A model generated the notes under the pieces. The model was not told the DNA's origin and searched no databases. It saw only the letters and a list, made by a program, of their open reading frames with translations. From assembly GCF_008642275.1 (NCBI RefSeq), contig NZ_CP029189.1:4314501-4378500 (forward strand): 64,000 bases of DNA. Direction: 5' to 3'. Positions 42,698 through 54,378 of this stretch are shown here, piece by piece. The first letter of the stretch is position 1; each line of letters begins with the position of its first letter. Position numbers and translations under genes: made by a program. The stretch comes from Streptomyces venezuelae (GTDB lineage Bacteria > Actinomycetota > Actinomycetes > Streptomycetales > Streptomycetaceae).

Positions 42698-43431
42698 GCG
42701 AGACCCAAGAGCCGGACAACGGCGGCAACGGCGGCAACGGAAGCAACGTCCCTGCGCCGCGCGACCAGGGCCCCGAGGTCATCGGCGTCCGCAAGGGCAT
42801 GTTCGGGGCCGCGGGCGGCGGGGACACCAGCGGCTACGGCGGCCTCGTACGGACCGTGGCCATGCCCGGCGCGACCAGCCGGCCGTACGGCTCCTGGTTC
42901 GACGAGGTGGCCGACGAGCTCGAAGGCGCCCTGGAGGAGCAGGACCTGGTCCCCGGGAACGCCATCGAGAAGACGGTGGTCGACCGGGGCGAGCTCACCT
43001 TCCACATCCCCCGCGAGCACCTGGTCCGCGTCGCGCGCACCCTGCGCGACGACCCGGCCCTGCGCTTCGAGCTCTGCACCGGGGTCTCCGGCGTGCACTT
43101 CCCCGGGGACAAGGGCCGCGAGCTGCACGCCGTCTACCACCTGCGCTCGCTCACGCACGGCCGGATCCTGCGGCTGGAGGTGTCCGTCCCGGACGGCGAC
43201 CCGCACGTCCCCTCGCTCGTCGCCGTCTACCCGACCAACGACTGGCACGAGCGCGAGACGTACGACTTCTTCGGCCTGATCTTCGACGGGCACCCGGCCC
43301 TCACCCGGATCATGATGCCGGACGACTGGCAGGGCTTCCCGCAGCGCAAGGACTACCCGCTCGGCGGCATCCCCGTCGAGTACAAGGGCGCCCAGATCCC
43401 GGCTCCCGACCAGCGGAGGTCGTACAGCTGA
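42694..43431 (+). CDS. nuoC: NADH-quinone oxidoreductase subunit C
   Basis: 245 residues. An N-terminal Gly/Asn-rich extension ([10 protein letters not shown]) precedes the NuoC core: [60 protein letters not shown] and DYPLGG. It is separate from NuoD, unlike the E. coli NuoCD fusion. GTG start overlapping nuoB. Confidence 0.96.
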   Translation: MSETQEPDNGGNGGNGSNVPAPRDQGPEVIGVRKGMFGAAGGGDTSGYGGLVRTVAMPGATSRPYGSWFDEVADELEGALEEQDLVPGNAIEKTVVDRGELTFHIPREHLVRVARTLRDDPALRFELCTGVSGVHFPGDKGRELHAVYHLRSLTHGRILRLEVSVPDGDPHVPSLVAVYPTNDWHERETYDFFGLIFDGHPALTRIMMPDDWQGFPQRKDYPLGGIPVEYKGAQIPAPDQRRSYS

Positions 43432-44759
43432 TGTCCAACACCTCGAACCACGCGTCCTCCCGCGAGACGACCGAGGGCACCGTCTACACCGTCACCGGCG
43501 GCGACTGGGACGAGATCGTCCAGTCCGCGGCCAGGGCCGACGACGAGCGGATCGTCGTCAACATGGGGCCGCAGCACCCGTCCACCCACGGAGTGCTGCG
43601 CCTGATCCTGGAGATCGACGGCGAGACGGTCACCGAGGCCCGCTGCGGCATCGGCTACCTGCACACCGGCATCGAGAAGAACCTCGAATTCCGGAACTGG
43701 ACGCAGGGCACCACCTTCGTGACGCGCATGGACTACCTGACGCCGTTCTTCAACGAGACGGCGTACTGCCTGGGCGTCGAGAAGCTGCTCGGCATCACCG
43801 ACCAGATCCCCGACCGCGCCACGATCGTCCGCGTCCTGCTGATGGAGCTCAACCGGCTCTCCTCCCACCTGGTGTGCATCGCCACCGGCGGCATGGAGCT
43901 GGGCGCGACCACGATCATGATCTACGGCTTCCGCGACCGCGAGCTGATCCTCGACATCTTCGAGCTGATCACCGGACTGCGCATGAACCACGCGTTCGTC
44001 CGCCCCGGCGGCCTCGCCCAGGACCTCCCCCCGGGCGCCGTCGACCAGCTGCGCGAGTTCGTGAAGACCATGAAGAAGAACCTGCCGGAGTACGACAAGC
44101 TCGCCACCGGCAACCCCATCTTCAAGGCCCGCATGCAGGACGTCGGCTACCTCGACCTCACCGGCTGCATGGCGCTCGGCGCCACCGGCCCGATCCTGCG
44201 CTCCGCCGGCCTGCCGCACGACCTGCGCAAGTCGGACCCGTACTGCGGATACGAGACCTACGAGTTCGACGTGCCGACCACCGAGAGCTGCGACTCCTAC
44301 GGACGGTTCCTGATCCGCCTGGAGGAGATGCGCCAGTCCCTGCGGATCGTCGAGCAGTGCCTGGAGCGCCTGGAGCCGGGACCGGTGATGGTCGCCGACA
44401 AGAAGATCGCCTGGCCGGCGCAGCTCGCGATGGGCCCGGACGGCCTCGGCAACTCGCTCGACCACATCAGGAACATCATGGGCACCTCCATGGAGGCCCT
44501 CATCCACCACTTCAAGCTGGTGACCGAGGGCTTCCGGGTGCCGGCCGGCCAGGCGTACGCGGCCGTCGAGTCGCCCAAGGGCGAGCTCGGCGTCCACGTC
44601 GTCTCCGACGGCGGCACCCGCCCCTACCGGGTCCACTTCCGCGACCCGTCCTTCACCAACCTGCAGGCCATGGCCGCGATGTGCGAGGGCGGCCAGGTCG
44701 CCGACGTCATCGTCGCCGTCGCCTCCATCGACCCCGTGATGGGAGGCGTCGACCGATGA
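43431..44759 (+). CDS. nuoD: NADH-quinone oxidoreductase subunit D
   Basis: 442 residues, the 49-kDa-type subunit forming the quinone pocket with Nuo[21 protein letters not shown] is the conserved quinone-site loop; [18 protein letters not shown] and [19 protein letters not shown] follow. The start codon shares a base with the nuoC stop. Confidence 0.97.
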   Translation: MSNTSNHASSRETTEGTVYTVTGGDWDEIVQSAARADDERIVVNMGPQHPSTHGVLRLILEIDGETVTEARCGIGYLHTGIEKNLEFRNWTQGTTFVTRMDYLTPFFNETAYCLGVEKLLGITDQIPDRATIVRVLLMELNRLSSHLVCIATGGMELGATTIMIYGFRDRELILDIFELITGLRMNHAFVRPGGLAQDLPPGAVDQLREFVKTMKKNLPEYDKLATGNPIFKARMQDVGYLDLTGCMALGATGPILRSAGLPHDLRKSDPYCGYETYEFDVPTTESCDSYGRFLIRLEEMRQSLRIVEQCLERLEPGPVMVADKKIAWPAQLAMGPDGLGNSLDHIRNIMGTSMEALIHHFKLVTEGFRVPAGQAYAAVESPKGELGVHVVSDGGTRPYRVHFRDPSFTNLQAMAAMCEGGQVADVIVAVASIDPVMGGVDR

Positions 44760-45511
44760 CCGCCAGTCCTTCGAACCAAGGGGTCTCGCTGGGCATGCCC
44801 CAGCTGCCGGCCCCCGACTTTCCGGCGGAGGTACGCGAGCGCCTCGAAGCCGACGCCAGGGAAGTCATCGCCCGCTACCCCGACAGCCGCTCCGCGCTGC
44901 TGCCGCTGCTGCACCTGACCCAGTCCGTCGAGGGCCACGTCTCGCGCACCGGCATCCGCTTCTGCGCCGAGGTACTGGGCCTGACCACCGCCGAGGTCAC
45001 GGCCGTGGCGACCTTCTACACGATGTACCGACGCAAGCCCTCCGGCGACTACCAGGTCGGCGTCTGCACCAACACCCTGTGCGCGGTGATGGGCGGTGAC
45101 GCCATCTTCGAGGAGCTCAAGGAGCACCTCGGGGTCGGCAACAACGAGACCACCCCCGACGGCAAGATCACCCTCGAACACATCGAGTGCAACGCGGCCT
45201 GCGACTTCGCCCCCGTGGTGATGGTCAACTGGGAGTTCTTCGACAACCAGACCCCCCAGTCCGCCAAGGCCATGGTCGACGACCTGCTGGCCGGGCGCGA
45301 GGTCTCGCCGACCCGGGGCGCGCCGCTGTGCACGTACAAGGAGACCGCCCGGATCCTGGCCGGTTTCCCGGACGAGCGCGAGGGCGCGGTCGAGGCGACC
45401 GGCGGGGCCGGCCCCGCCTCCCTGATCGGGCTGCGCATCGCGCGCGGCGAGTCCGCCCACACCCCGATCGTCCACCCGCGCGGCGAGGCCACCACCGAGG
45501 GAGGGGAGTGA
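44756..45511 (+). CDS. nuoE: NADH-quinone oxidoreductase subunit E
   Basis: 251 residues, the [2Fe-2S] N1a thioredoxin-like subunit. Ligand Cys are in [13 protein letters not shown] and [15 protein letters not shown]. It has a C-terminal extension of about 60 residues beyond typical NuoE, ending [15 protein letters not shown]. The ATG overlaps the nuoD stop. It dimerises with NuoF in the NADH-input module. Confidence 0.96.
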   Translation: MTASPSNQGVSLGMPQLPAPDFPAEVRERLEADAREVIARYPDSRSALLPLLHLTQSVEGHVSRTGIRFCAEVLGLTTAEVTAVATFYTMYRRKPSGDYQVGVCTNTLCAVMGGDAIFEELKEHLGVGNNETTPDGKITLEHIECNAACDFAPVVMVNWEFFDNQTPQSAKAMVDDLLAGREVSPTRGAPLCTYKETARILAGFPDEREGAVEATGGAGPASLIGLRIARGESAHTPIVHPRGEATTEGGE

Positions 45512-46896
45512 TGTCGGTGTCTTCCGAACTGAGCAACGGGGGCAATGGGGGCACCTCCCATCCGGAGGCCGGCGGCGGGACCAGCCCGGAGAAGCTCCTC
45601 GCCCCCGTGCTGTCCTCCTTCTGGGACGAGCCACGGTCGTGGACGCTGGAGACCTACCGGCGCCACGAGGGGTACGAGGGCCTGCGCAAGGCCCTCGCCA
45701 TGACCCCGGACGACCTCATCGCCTACGTGAAGGACTCGGGCCTGCGCGGACGCGGCGGCGCGGGCTTCCCCACCGGAATGAAGTGGCAGTTCATCCCGCA
45801 GGGCGACGGAAAGCCGCACTACCTCGTCGTGAACGCGGACGAGTCGGAGCCGGGAACCTGCAAGGACATCCCCCTCCTCTTCGCCAACCCGCACTCCCTC
45901 ATCGAGGGAATGATCATCGCCTGCTACGCGATCCGCTCGGAGCACGCCTTCATCTACCTCCGCGGGGAGACGGTGCCCGTACTGCGTCGCCTGCACGAGG
46001 CCGTACGCGAGGCGTACGCGGCCGGATACCTCGGCAAGGACATCGACGGCACCGGGCGCAACCTCGACATCACGGTGCACGCGGGAGCGGGCGCGTACAT
46101 CTGCGGCGAGGAGACGGCGCTGCTCGACTCCCTCGAAGGCCGGCGCGGACAGCCCCGGCTGCGTCCCCCCTTCCCTGCCGTCGAGGGGCTCTACGCGTGC
46201 CCCACTGTCGTCAACAACGTGGAGTCGATCGCCTCGGTTCCCGCGATCCTGAACAGGGGCAAGGACTGGTTCAAGTCGATGGGGACCGAGAAGTCCCCCG
46301 GCTTCACGCTGTACTCGCTCTCCGGGCACGTCGTCGGCCCCGGCCAGTACGAGGCCCCGCTCGGCATCACCCTGCGCCAGCTCCTCGACATGAGCGGCGG
46401 CATGCGCCCCGGGCACCGGCTGAAGTTCTGGACCCCGGGCGGCTCCTCCACCCCGATGTTCACCGACGAGCACCTCGACGTCCCGCTCGACTACGAGGGC
46501 GTGGGCGCCGCCGGCTCGATGCTCGGCACCAAGGCCCTCCAGTGCTTCGACGAGACGACCTGCGTGGTGCGGGCCGTGACCCGGTGGACCGAGTTCTACG
46601 CCCACGAGTCCTGCGGCAAGTGCACCCCGTGCCGCGAAGGCACCTACTGGCTGGTCCAGCTGCTCCGCGACATCGAGGCCGGCCGGGGCGTCATGTCCGA
46701 CCTCGACAAGCTGAACGACATCGCCGACAACATCAACGGCAAGTCCTTCTGCGCGCTCGGCGACGGCGCCGCCAGCCCGATCTTCTCCTCGCTCAAGTAC
46801 TTCCGCGAGGAGTACGAGCAGCACATCACGGGCAAGGGCTGCCCCTTCGACCCCAGGAAGTCGACCCTCTGGGCCGACACGGAGGTGAACGCATGA
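45511..46896 (+). CDS. nuoF: NADH-quinone oxidoreductase subunit F
   Basis: 461 residues. It binds NADH and FMN and holds [4Fe-4S] N3. [16 protein letters not shown] is the FMN/NADH loop, [20 protein letters not shown] the second nucleotide motif, and [13 protein letters not shown] the cluster. A Gly/Asn-rich N-terminus ([19 protein letters not shown]) resembles that of NuoC. The start codon shares one base with the nuoE stop. Confidence 0.97.
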   Translation: MSVSSELSNGGNGGTSHPEAGGGTSPEKLLAPVLSSFWDEPRSWTLETYRRHEGYEGLRKALAMTPDDLIAYVKDSGLRGRGGAGFPTGMKWQFIPQGDGKPHYLVVNADESEPGTCKDIPLLFANPHSLIEGMIIACYAIRSEHAFIYLRGETVPVLRRLHEAVREAYAAGYLGKDIDGTGRNLDITVHAGAGAYICGEETALLDSLEGRRGQPRLRPPFPAVEGLYACPTVVNNVESIASVPAILNRGKDWFKSMGTEKSPGFTLYSLSGHVVGPGQYEAPLGITLRQLLDMSGGMRPGHRLKFWTPGGSSTPMFTDEHLDVPLDYEGVGAAGSMLGTKALQCFDETTCVVRAVTRWTEFYAHESCGKCTPCREGTYWLVQLLRDIEAGRGVMSDLDKLNDIADNINGKSFCALGDGAASPIFSSLKYFREEYEQHITGKGCPFDPRKSTLWADTEVNA

Positions 46897-49397
46897 CCGT
46901 CACCACTCCAGCGGCCTCCGGGGGCGGAGCGGCGGTGCCACCGGAGAACACCGTCTCGCTGACCATCGACGGGGTCGAACTGTCGGTGCCCAAGGGCACC
47001 CTCGTCATCCGGGCCGCCGAGCAGCTCGGCATCGAGATCCCCCGGTTCTGCGACCACCCCCTGCTCTCCCCGGCCGGCGCCTGCCGCCAGTGCATCGTCG
47101 AGGTCGAGGGCCAGCGCAAGCCGATGGCCTCCTGCACCATCACCTGCACCGACGGCATGGTCGTCAAGACCCAGCTGACCTCCGAGGTCGCCGACAAGTC
47201 CCAGCGCGGGGTGATGGAGCTGCTGCTCATCAACCACCCGCTGGACTGCCCCGTCTGCGACAAGGGCGGCGAGTGCCCGCTGCAGAACCAGGCGATGTCG
47301 CACGGCAACGCCGACTCGCGGTTCGAGGGCAAGAAGCGCACCTACGAGAAGCCGGTCCCGATCTCCACCCAGGTGCTGCTGGACCGCGAGCGGTGCGTGC
47401 TGTGCGCGCGCTGCACCCGCTTCTCCAACGAGATCGCCGGCGACCCGATGATCGAGCTGCTGGAACGCGGCGCGCTGCAGCAGGTCGGCACCGGCGAGGG
47501 CGACCCCTTCGAGTCGTACTTCTCCGGCAACACCATCCAGATCTGTCCCGTCGGCGCCCTCACCTCGGCCGCCTACCGGTTCCGCTCCCGCCCCTTCGAC
47601 CTCGTCTCCTCCCCGAGCGTGTGCGAGCACTGCGCGGGCGGCTGCGCCACCCGCACCGACCACCGCCGCGGCAAGGTGCTGCGCCGTCTCGCAGCCGAGG
47701 ACCCCGAGGTCAACGAGGAGTGGATCTGCGACAAGGGCCGCTTCGGGTTCCGCTACGCGCAGCGCCCGGACCGGCTGACCACCCCGCTGGTGCGCGGCTC
47801 CGACGGGGTGCTCGCCCCGGCGAGCTGGCCCGAGGCCCTGGAGGCCGCGGCGAACGGACTCGCCGCCGCGCGCGGCCGGGCCGGGGTGCTGACCGGCGGC
47901 CGGCTCACCGTCGAGGACGCCTACGCGTACGCCAAGTTCGCGCGGGTGGTGCTCGACACCAACGACATCGACTTCCGGGCCCGCGTGCACAGCGCGGAGG
48001 AGGCCGAGTTCCTGGCCTCGGAGGTCGCCGGGTACGGGGTCGACCTCGGCGGACAGTGGCTCTCGTACACCGCCCTGGAGCAGGCCCCGGCGGTGCTGCT
48101 CGTCGGCATCGAGGCGGAGGAGGAGGCCCCGGGCGTCTTCCTGCGGCTGCGCAAGGCGCACCGCAAGCGCAAGCAGCGGACCTTCTCCGTCGCCCCCTTC
48201 GCCACCCGCGGCCTGGAGAAGGCCGGCGGCCGCCTGCTGGCCGCCGCTCCCGGCACCGAGCCCGAGTGGCTCGACGCGCTGGCCTCGCGGACGGGCCTGG
48301 AGACCGGCGGCGCCGAAGCCGCCGAGGCACTGCGGCTGCCCGGCGCGGTCATCCTCGTCGGGGAGCGCCTCGCCGGCGTGCCGGGCGCGCTGACCGCCGC
48401 CGTACGGGCCGCCGGGGTCACCGGGGCCACCCTGGTGTGGATCCCGCGCCGGGCCGGTGAGCGGGCCGCCGTCGAGGCGGGCGCGCTGCCGTCCCTGCTG
48501 CCGGGCGGCCGTCCGGCCACCGACCCGCGGGCCCGCGACGAGGTCGCCACCGCCTGGGGCCTGGACGAACTCCCGCACCGCTACGGCCGCGACACCGGCC
48601 AGATCGTCGAGGCCGCGGCGACCCGGGAGCTCTCGGCGCTGCTGATCGCGGGCGTCGAGGTCGCCGACCTGCCGGACCCGGCCCGCGCCCGGACCGCCCT
48701 CCAGGAGGCCTTCGTGGTCTCCCTGGAGCTGCGGCCCAGCGAGGTCACCGACCACGCGGACGTGGTCCTCCCGGTCGCCGCGGTGGCCGAGAAGGCGGGC
48801 GCGTTCATCAACTGGGAGGGCCGCGTCAGGCCGTTCGAGGCCGCGCTCAAGCCCGACCAGATGACCCGCCGGCTCGCCCCGGCCGACGCCCGCGTGCTGC
48901 ACATGCTGGCCGACGCGGCCGACCGGCCGATCGCGCTGCCCGACGTGCACGCCGTACGCCGGGAGATCGACGTACTCGGCCCCTGGGCCGGGGAGCGGGC
49001 CTCCGAGCAGAGCACGGACACCGTGCCGCTGCCCCGCCCGGGCGCCGGCGAGGCGGTCCTCGCGGGCCACCGGCTGCTCCTGGACCTCGGCCGGCTGCAG
49101 GAGGGCGACGACGCCCTCGCCGGAACCCGGCACGAGGCGAGTGCCCGGCTGTCGGCCGCCACGGCCGCCGAGACCGGCGTCAAGGACGGCGACGTCCTCG
49201 CGGTCACCGGCCCGGCCGGTTCGGTGGAACTCCCGCTCCGGATCACCGAGATGCCCGACCGCGTGGTCTGGCTCCCGCTGAACTCCACCGGCTCCGGCGT
49301 CCTCGCCGACGCCGGCGCCCGCCCGGGCACCCTCGTACGCATCGGCCCGGCGACCCCGGCCGGCGCAGGCGACACCACTGCGGAGGTGGGCGCGTGA
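46893..49397 (+). CDS. nuoG: NADH-quinone oxidoreductase subunit G
   Basis: 834 residues. N-terminal [2Fe-2S] ([20 protein letters not shown]) and [4Fe-4S] sites ([62 protein letters not shown]) carry electrons from NuoF toward NuoI. The C-terminal two thirds are a molybdopterin-oxidoreductase-like domain without the cofactor. It overlaps nuoF (ATGA) and nuoH (GTGA). Confidence 0.97.
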   Translation: MTVTTPAASGGGAAVPPENTVSLTIDGVELSVPKGTLVIRAAEQLGIEIPRFCDHPLLSPAGACRQCIVEVEGQRKPMASCTITCTDGMVVKTQLTSEVADKSQRGVMELLLINHPLDCPVCDKGGECPLQNQAMSHGNADSRFEGKKRTYEKPVPISTQVLLDRERCVLCARCTRFSNEIAGDPMIELLERGALQQVGTGEGDPFESYFSGNTIQICPVGALTSAAYRFRSRPFDLVSSPSVCEHCAGGCATRTDHRRGKVLRRLAAEDPEVNEEWICDKGRFGFRYAQRPDRLTTPLVRGSDGVLAPASWPEALEAAANGLAAARGRAGVLTGGRLTVEDAYAYAKFARVVLDTNDIDFRARVHSAEEAEFLASEVAGYGVDLGGQWLSYTALEQAPAVLLVGIEAEEEAPGVFLRLRKAHRKRKQRTFSVAPFATRGLEKAGGRLLAAAPGTEPEWLDALASRTGLETGGAEAAEALRLPGAVILVGERLAGVPGALTAAVRAAGVTGATLVWIPRRAGERAAVEAGALPSLLPGGRPATDPRARDEVATAWGLDELPHRYGRDTGQIVEAAATRELSALLIAGVEVADLPDPARARTALQEAFVVSLELRPSEVTDHADVVLPVAAVAEKAGAFINWEGRVRPFEAALKPDQMTRRLAPADARVLHMLADAADRPIALPDVHAVRREIDVLGPWAGERASEQSTDTVPLPRPGAGEAVLAGHRLLLDLGRLQEGDDALAGTRHEASARLSAATAAETGVKDGDVLAVTGPAGSVELPLRITEMPDRVVWLPLNSTGSGVLADAGARPGTLVRIGPATPAGAGDTTAEVGA

Positions 49398-50749
49398 ACA
49401 CCGTTCAACTCGCTGCCGAGGACCTGTCCCTCTTCGGACGGGACGTCTGGTGGCTCGTCGTCATCAAGGCGGTGTTCTGCTTCGCCTTCCTGATGGTGAC
49501 GGTGCTCTTCTCCATCGTGTGGGAGCGCAAGGTCGTCGCCTGGATGCAGCTGCGCATCGGCCCGAACCGGCACGGCCCCTGGGGCATGCTCCAGTCGCTC
49601 GCCGACGGCGTGAAGCTGATGCTCAAGGAAGACCTGATCGTCAAGCGGGCCGACAAGGTCGTCTACGTCCTGGCCCCGATCATCGCGGCGATCCCGGCCT
49701 TCATGGCCATCGCGGTGATCCCCTTCGGGCCCGCCGACGACCAGGTCTCCATCTTCGGCCAGCGCACCTCGATGCAGCTGACCGACCTGCCCATCGCGAT
49801 GCTCTACATCCTCGCGGTGGCCTCGGTCGGCATCTACGGCATCGTGCTGGCCGGCTGGTCCTCCGGCTCGACCTACCCGCTCCTCGGCGGCCTGCGGTCC
49901 TGCGCGCAGATGATCTCCTACGAGATCGCGATGGGCGCGGCCTTCGCCTCGGTCTTCCTCTACTCCGGGTCGATGTCGACCTCGGCGATCGTCGAGGCCC
50001 AGGCGGACCGCTGGTTCATCGTCCTGCTGCCGGTGTCCTTCATCATCTACGTCGTCACGATGGTCGGCGAGACGAACCGCGCCCCCTTCGACATGCCGGA
50101 GTCCGAGGGCGACCTGGTCGGCGGCTTCAACACCGAGTACTCGTCCATCAAGTTCGCGCTGTTCATGCTGGCCGAGTACGTCAACATGGTCACCGTCTCG
50201 GCGGTCTCGGTCACCCTCTTCCTGGGCGGCTGGCGGGCCCCGTACCCGATCAGCCACTTCTGGGAGGGCGCGAACCACGGCTGGTGGCCGATGCTCTGGT
50301 TCGTCCTCAAGGTGCAGCTGCTGCTGTTCTTCTTCATCTGGCTGCGCGGCACGCTGCCCCGCGTGCGCTACGACCAGCTGATGAAGCTCGGCTGGAAGGT
50401 GCTGATCCCGGTCTCGGTGGTCTGGCTGATGCTGGTGGCCACCGTCCGGGCGCTGCGCAACGAGGCGTACGACTTCAGCGAGATCGTCCTCTACGTCGGC
50501 GGTGCCGTCGTGGCGATCCTGCTCCTCTCCTTCGTCGCGGACCTCTTCCGCGACAAGCGGGACAAGCGGACGGCGGCCGCCGGAGCGGCGCACGACGCCG
50601 AGCCCTTCGACCCGCTGGCGGGCGGATTCCCCGTACCGCCCAAGCCCGGCCAGCACCTGGCACCCGTACCACGCAGGCGGTCCCGCACCGAGCGGGAGCT
50701 GATTGTCAGTGGTGGGGCGAATACTGACAGTGACCGAGAGGAGGCTTGA
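49394..50749 (+). CDS. nuoH: NADH-quinone oxidoreductase subunit H
   Basis: 451 residues, eight or more transmembrane helices, joining the membrane arm to the quinone site. [52 protein letters not shown] and [10 protein letters not shown] are signatures. A C-terminal tail of about 75 residues, basic and Pro-rich, extends beyond the typical NuoH. GTG start. Confidence 0.97.
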   Translation: MNTVQLAAEDLSLFGRDVWWLVVIKAVFCFAFLMVTVLFSIVWERKVVAWMQLRIGPNRHGPWGMLQSLADGVKLMLKEDLIVKRADKVVYVLAPIIAAIPAFMAIAVIPFGPADDQVSIFGQRTSMQLTDLPIAMLYILAVASVGIYGIVLAGWSSGSTYPLLGGLRSCAQMISYEIAMGAAFASVFLYSGSMSTSAIVEAQADRWFIVLLPVSFIIYVVTMVGETNRAPFDMPESEGDLVGGFNTEYSSIKFALFMLAEYVNMVTVSAVSVTLFLGGWRAPYPISHFWEGANHGWWPMLWFVLKVQLLLFFFIWLRGTLPRVRYDQLMKLGWKVLIPVSVVWLMLVATVRALRNEAYDFSEIVLYVGGAVVAILLLSFVADLFRDKRDKRTAAAGAAHDAEPFDPLAGGFPVPPKPGQHLAPVPRRRSRTERELIVSGGANTDSDREEA

Positions 50750-50752
50750 GAG

Positions 50753-51349
50753 ATGTCCGACGAGAAGTGGCAGAACCCGGTGGCGGGCTTCGGCGTGACC
50801 TTCAAGGCCATGTTCAAGAAGCGCCTCACCGAGCAGTACCCGGAGCAGCAGAAGACGACCGCGCCGCGCTTCCACGGACGGCATCAGCTCAACCGGCACC
50901 CCGACGGTCTGGAGAAGTGCATCGGGTGCGAGCTGTGTGCCTGGGCCTGTCCCGCCGACGCGATCTACGTGGAGGGCGCGGACAACACCGAGGAGGAGCG
51001 CTACTCCCCGGGTGAGCGGTACGGCCGCGTCTACCAGATCAACTACGCCCGCTGCATCCTGTGCGGGCTGTGCGTGGAGGCGTGCCCGACCAGGGCGCTC
51101 ACCATGACGAACGAGTTCGAACTGGCCGACTCCAGCCGCGAATCGCTCATCTACACCAAGGAGCAGCTGCTGGCCGGCCTGACCGAGGGCATGGTCGAGG
51201 CACCGCACTCGATCTTCCCCGGCACGGACGACACGGACTATTACCGAGGTCTGGTGACCGGGGCCGCCCCGGGCACCGTCCGGCAGGTCGCCGTCTCCAA
51301 GGGCGAAACCGCCCCGGAGAACGGGCAGTCCGAGGAGGTGGACGCGTGA
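50753..51349 (+). CDS. nuoI: NADH-quinone oxidoreductase subunit I
   Basis: 198 residues with two ferredoxin-type [4Fe-4S] clusters (N6a, N6b): [20 protein letters not shown] and [20 protein letters not shown]. It passes electrons to NuoB. It lies three bases after nuoH with AGAGGAGG before the ATG. Confidence 0.97.
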   Translation: MSDEKWQNPVAGFGVTFKAMFKKRLTEQYPEQQKTTAPRFHGRHQLNRHPDGLEKCIGCELCAWACPADAIYVEGADNTEEERYSPGERYGRVYQINYARCILCGLCVEACPTRALTMTNEFELADSSRESLIYTKEQLLAGLTEGMVEAPHSIFPGTDDTDYYRGLVTGAAPGTVRQVAVSKGETAPENGQSEEVDA

Positions 51350-52176
51350 GCGCCGCCGGCATGAGCGCCGTCGCCGCCTCCGCGACGTCCCTGACCTCCA
51401 CGGGCGAGGCGATCCAGTTCTGGATCCTCGGCACGGTCGCCGTCGTCGGCGCCCTGGCCACGATCCTGATGAAGAAGGCCGTGCACAGCGCCCTCAGCCT
51501 GGCCGGGACGATGATCATCCTGGCCGTCTTCTACCTCGCCAACGGGGCGTACTTCCTGGGCGTCGTCCAGGTCATCGTCTACACCGGCGCGATCATGATG
51601 CTCTTCCTCTTCGTGGTCATGCTCGTCGGCGTCACCGCCGCCGACTCACTGAAGGAGACCATCAAGGGGCAGCGCTGGATGGCCGCCCTGTGCGCGCTCG
51701 GCTTCGGCATCCTGCTGATCGCCGGCATCGCCAATGCGGGGCTCACCCACTTCAACGGGCTCGGCCGGGTCAACTCCGGCGGGCACATCGAGGGCCTGGC
51801 CCAGCTGATCTTCACCAAGTACGTCTTCGCCTTCGAGATCACCGGCGCGCTGCTGATCACCGCGGCCGTCGGCGCGATGGTGCTCACCCACCGGGAGCGC
51901 ACCGAACGGGCCGCCACCCAGCGCGAGCTCGCCGAGAAGCGGGTCCGCGAGGGCGTCCAGCTCCCGCCGCTGCCCGCGCCCGGCGTCTACGCCCGGCACA
52001 ACGCGGTGGACGTCGCCGGTCTGCTGCCCGACGGCACCCCGTCCGAGCTGACCGTCAGCCGGACGCTGCGCGCCCGCGGTCAGATCCGGGACGTCTCCAG
52101 CCAGGCCATCGACGACCTCAAGGCACTGGAGCAGGCCTCCTCGGAGCGCCTCGGCCGTGAGGAGGCCTCGAAGTGA
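51346..52176 (+). CDS. nuoJ: NADH-quinone oxidoreductase subunit J
   Basis: 276 residues, five transmembrane helices. The conserved [20 protein letters not shown] is present. Beyond residue about 180 it has a cytoplasmic tail with [19 protein letters not shown], longer than E. coli NuoJ. The GTG overlaps the nuoI stop; an in-frame ATG five codons on is an alternative. Confidence 0.95.
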   Translation: MSAAGMSAVAASATSLTSTGEAIQFWILGTVAVVGALATILMKKAVHSALSLAGTMIILAVFYLANGAYFLGVVQVIVYTGAIMMLFLFVVMLVGVTAADSLKETIKGQRWMAALCALGFGILLIAGIANAGLTHFNGLGRVNSGGHIEGLAQLIFTKYVFAFEITGALLITAAVGAMVLTHRERTERAATQRELAEKRVREGVQLPPLPAPGVYARHNAVDVAGLLPDGTPSELTVSRTLRARGQIRDVSSQAIDDLKALEQASSERLGREEASK

Positions 52177-52472
52177 ATCCCGTCAACTACCTGTACCTGG
52201 CGGCCCTGCTGTTCACGATCGGTGCCACCGGGGTCCTGATCCGCAAGAACGCGATCGTGCTGTTCATGTGCGTCGAGCTGATGCTCAACGCCTGCAACCT
52301 CGCCTTCGTCGCGTTCTCCCGGATGCACGGCAACCTCGACGGCCAGATCATCGCGTTCTTCACGATGGTCGTCGCCGCCGCGGAGGTCGTGGTCGGCCTG
52401 GCGATCATCGTGTCGCTGTTCCGTACCCGCCACTCGGCCTCGGTCGACGACGCCAGCCTGATGAAGCTGTAA
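52173..52472 (+). CDS. nuoK: NADH-quinone oxidoreductase subunit K
   Basis: 99 residues, three helices, MrpC-like. The proton-path Glu is in [18 protein letters not shown] and a second in [20 protein letters not shown] start overlapping nuoJ. Confidence 0.96.
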   Translation: MNPVNYLYLAALLFTIGATGVLIRKNAIVLFMCVELMLNACNLAFVAFSRMHGNLDGQIIAFFTMVVAAAEVVVGLAIIVSLFRTRHSASVDDASLMKL

Positions 52473-52481
52473 GGGGTCGCT

Positions 52482-54377
52482 GTGGAGAACCTGATTGCGC
52501 TGCTGATCGCGGCGCCCCTGCTCGGAGCGGTGGTGCTGCTGTGCGGCGGCCGGCGCCTCGACAAGGTCGGTCACTGGATCGGCACCCTGCTCGCTGCCGT
52601 CTCCTTCGGGATCGGCGTCGTCCTGTTCGCCGACATGCTGGGACGCACGGCCGAGGACCGGACCCTGACCCAGAACCTGTACACCTGGATCCCCGTCGAG
52701 GGCTTCCAGGCGGACATGGCCTTCCAGCTGGACCAGCTGTCGATGACCTTCGTCCTGCTGATCTCGGGGGTGGGCACGCTCATCCACGTGTACTCGATCG
52801 GGTACATGGAGCACGACGAGCGCCGCCGCCGCTTCTTCGGCTACCTGAACCTGTTCGTCGCGGCGATGCTGCTCCTGGTCCTCGCCGACAACTACCTGCT
52901 GCTGTACTTCGGCTGGGAGGGCGTGGGCCTCGCCTCGTACCTCCTCATCGGCTTCTGGCAGCACAAGCCCAGCGCGGCCACCGCCGCGAAGAAGGCCTTC
53001 CTGGTCAACCGCGTCGGCGACATCGGTCTGTCGATCGCGATCATGCTGATGTTCACCACCTTCGGGACCTTCGCCTTCACCCCCCTGTTCGGCGCGGTGG
53101 GCGAGACGTCCGAGGGCACTCTGACGGCGATCGGCCTGATGCTGCTCCTGGCCGCCTGCGGCAAGTCGGCACAGGTCCCGCTGCAGTCCTGGCTCGGGGA
53201 CGCGATGGAGGGCCCGACCCCGGTCTCGGCCCTGATCCACGCGGCCACCATGGTGACGGCGGGCGTGTACCTGATCGTCCGCTCCGCCGCGATCTTCAAC
53301 GGGGCTCCCGACGCGCAGCTGGTGGTCACCGTCGTGGGCGCGGTCACGCTGCTCTTCGGTGCGATCGTCGGTTGCGCGAAGGACGACATCAAGAAGGCCC
53401 TGGCGGGCTCGACGATGTCGCAGATCGGCTACATGATCCTCGCCGCGGGCCTCGGCCCGATCGGCTACGTCTTCGCGATCATGCACCTGGTGACGCACGG
53501 CTTCTTCAAGGCGGGTCTCTTCCTCGGTGCGGGTTCCGTGATGCACGGGATGAACGACGAGGTCGACATGCGCAAGTACGGGGGCCTGCGGAAGTACATG
53601 CCGGTCACCTTCGTGACCTTCGGACTCGGGTACCTGGCCATCATCGGCTTCCCGGGCCTGTCGGGCTTCTTCTCCAAGGACATGATCATCGAGGCGGCCT
53701 TCGCGAAGGGCGGCACCGAGGGCTGGATCCTCGGCGGCGTGACCCTGCTGGGCGCCGGCATCACCGCCTTCTACATGACCCGCGTCATGCTCCTCACCTT
53801 CTTCGGCGAGAAGCGCTGGCAGCCGGATGCGGAAGGCCACCCGCCGCACCCGCACGAGTCCCCGAAGTCCATGACCGTCCCGATGGTCATCCTGGCGTTC
53901 GGGTCGGTCTTCGCCGGAGCCTTCTTCGAGATCGGCGAGCGCTTCCTGAAGTGGCTGGAGCCCGTCACCGGTTACTCCCACGGCAACCCGCCGGTCAGCG
54001 CCATGACCGTGACCGCCGCCACCATGGTGATGCTCCTCGTCGGAGTCGGCATCGCCTGGGGGATGTACGGCAAGAGGCCCGTCCCGGTCGTCGCCCCGCG
54101 CGGCTCGTTCCTCACCCGGGCGGCCCGCAAGGACCTCTACCAGGACGACTTCAACCACGTCGTGCTGGTGCGCGGCGGGGAGCACCTGACCCGCTCGCTC
54201 GTGTACCTCGACCACAGCGTGGTCGACGGGGTGGTCAACGGGACGGCCGCCTCGGTCGGCGGGCTCTCGGGCCGCCTGCGCAAGCTGCAGAACGGCTACG
54301 CCCGCAGCTACGCGGTCTCGATGTTCGGGGGCACGGTGGTCCTGATCGCCGCGACCCTGCTGATGAGGGCGGTGTGA
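52482..54377 (+). CDS. nuoL: NADH-quinone oxidoreductase subunit L
   Basis: 631 residues, the distal antiporter-like proton-pumping subunit with the long lateral helix. Key segments: [18 protein letters not shown] (Glu), [40 protein letters not shown] (Lys), and [27 protein letters not shown] precedes the GTG. It is one base upstream of nuoM. Confidence 0.97.
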   Translation: MENLIALLIAAPLLGAVVLLCGGRRLDKVGHWIGTLLAAVSFGIGVVLFADMLGRTAEDRTLTQNLYTWIPVEGFQADMAFQLDQLSMTFVLLISGVGTLIHVYSIGYMEHDERRRRFFGYLNLFVAAMLLLVLADNYLLLYFGWEGVGLASYLLIGFWQHKPSAATAAKKAFLVNRVGDIGLSIAIMLMFTTFGTFAFTPLFGAVGETSEGTLTAIGLMLLLAACGKSAQVPLQSWLGDAMEGPTPVSALIHAATMVTAGVYLIVRSAAIFNGAPDAQLVVTVVGAVTLLFGAIVGCAKDDIKKALAGSTMSQIGYMILAAGLGPIGYVFAIMHLVTHGFFKAGLFLGAGSVMHGMNDEVDMRKYGGLRKYMPVTFVTFGLGYLAIIGFPGLSGFFSKDMIIEAAFAKGGTEGWILGGVTLLGAGITAFYMTRVMLLTFFGEKRWQPDAEGHPPHPHESPKSMTVPMVILAFGSVFAGAFFEIGERFLKWLEPVTGYSHGNPPVSAMTVTAATMVMLLVGVGIAWGMYGKRPVPVVAPRGSFLTRAARKDLYQDDFNHVVLVRGGEHLTRSLVYLDHSVVDGVVNGTAASVGGLSGRLRKLQNGYARSYAVSMFGGTVVLIAATLLMRAV

Positions 54378-54378
54378 A

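Noticed and set aside
46644..49133. 829-codon reverse-strand open frame opposite nuoG
   Set aside because: It is antisense to a clearly conserved NuoG; composition is Gly/Arg/Ala/Val-biased, as expected for a shadow frame.
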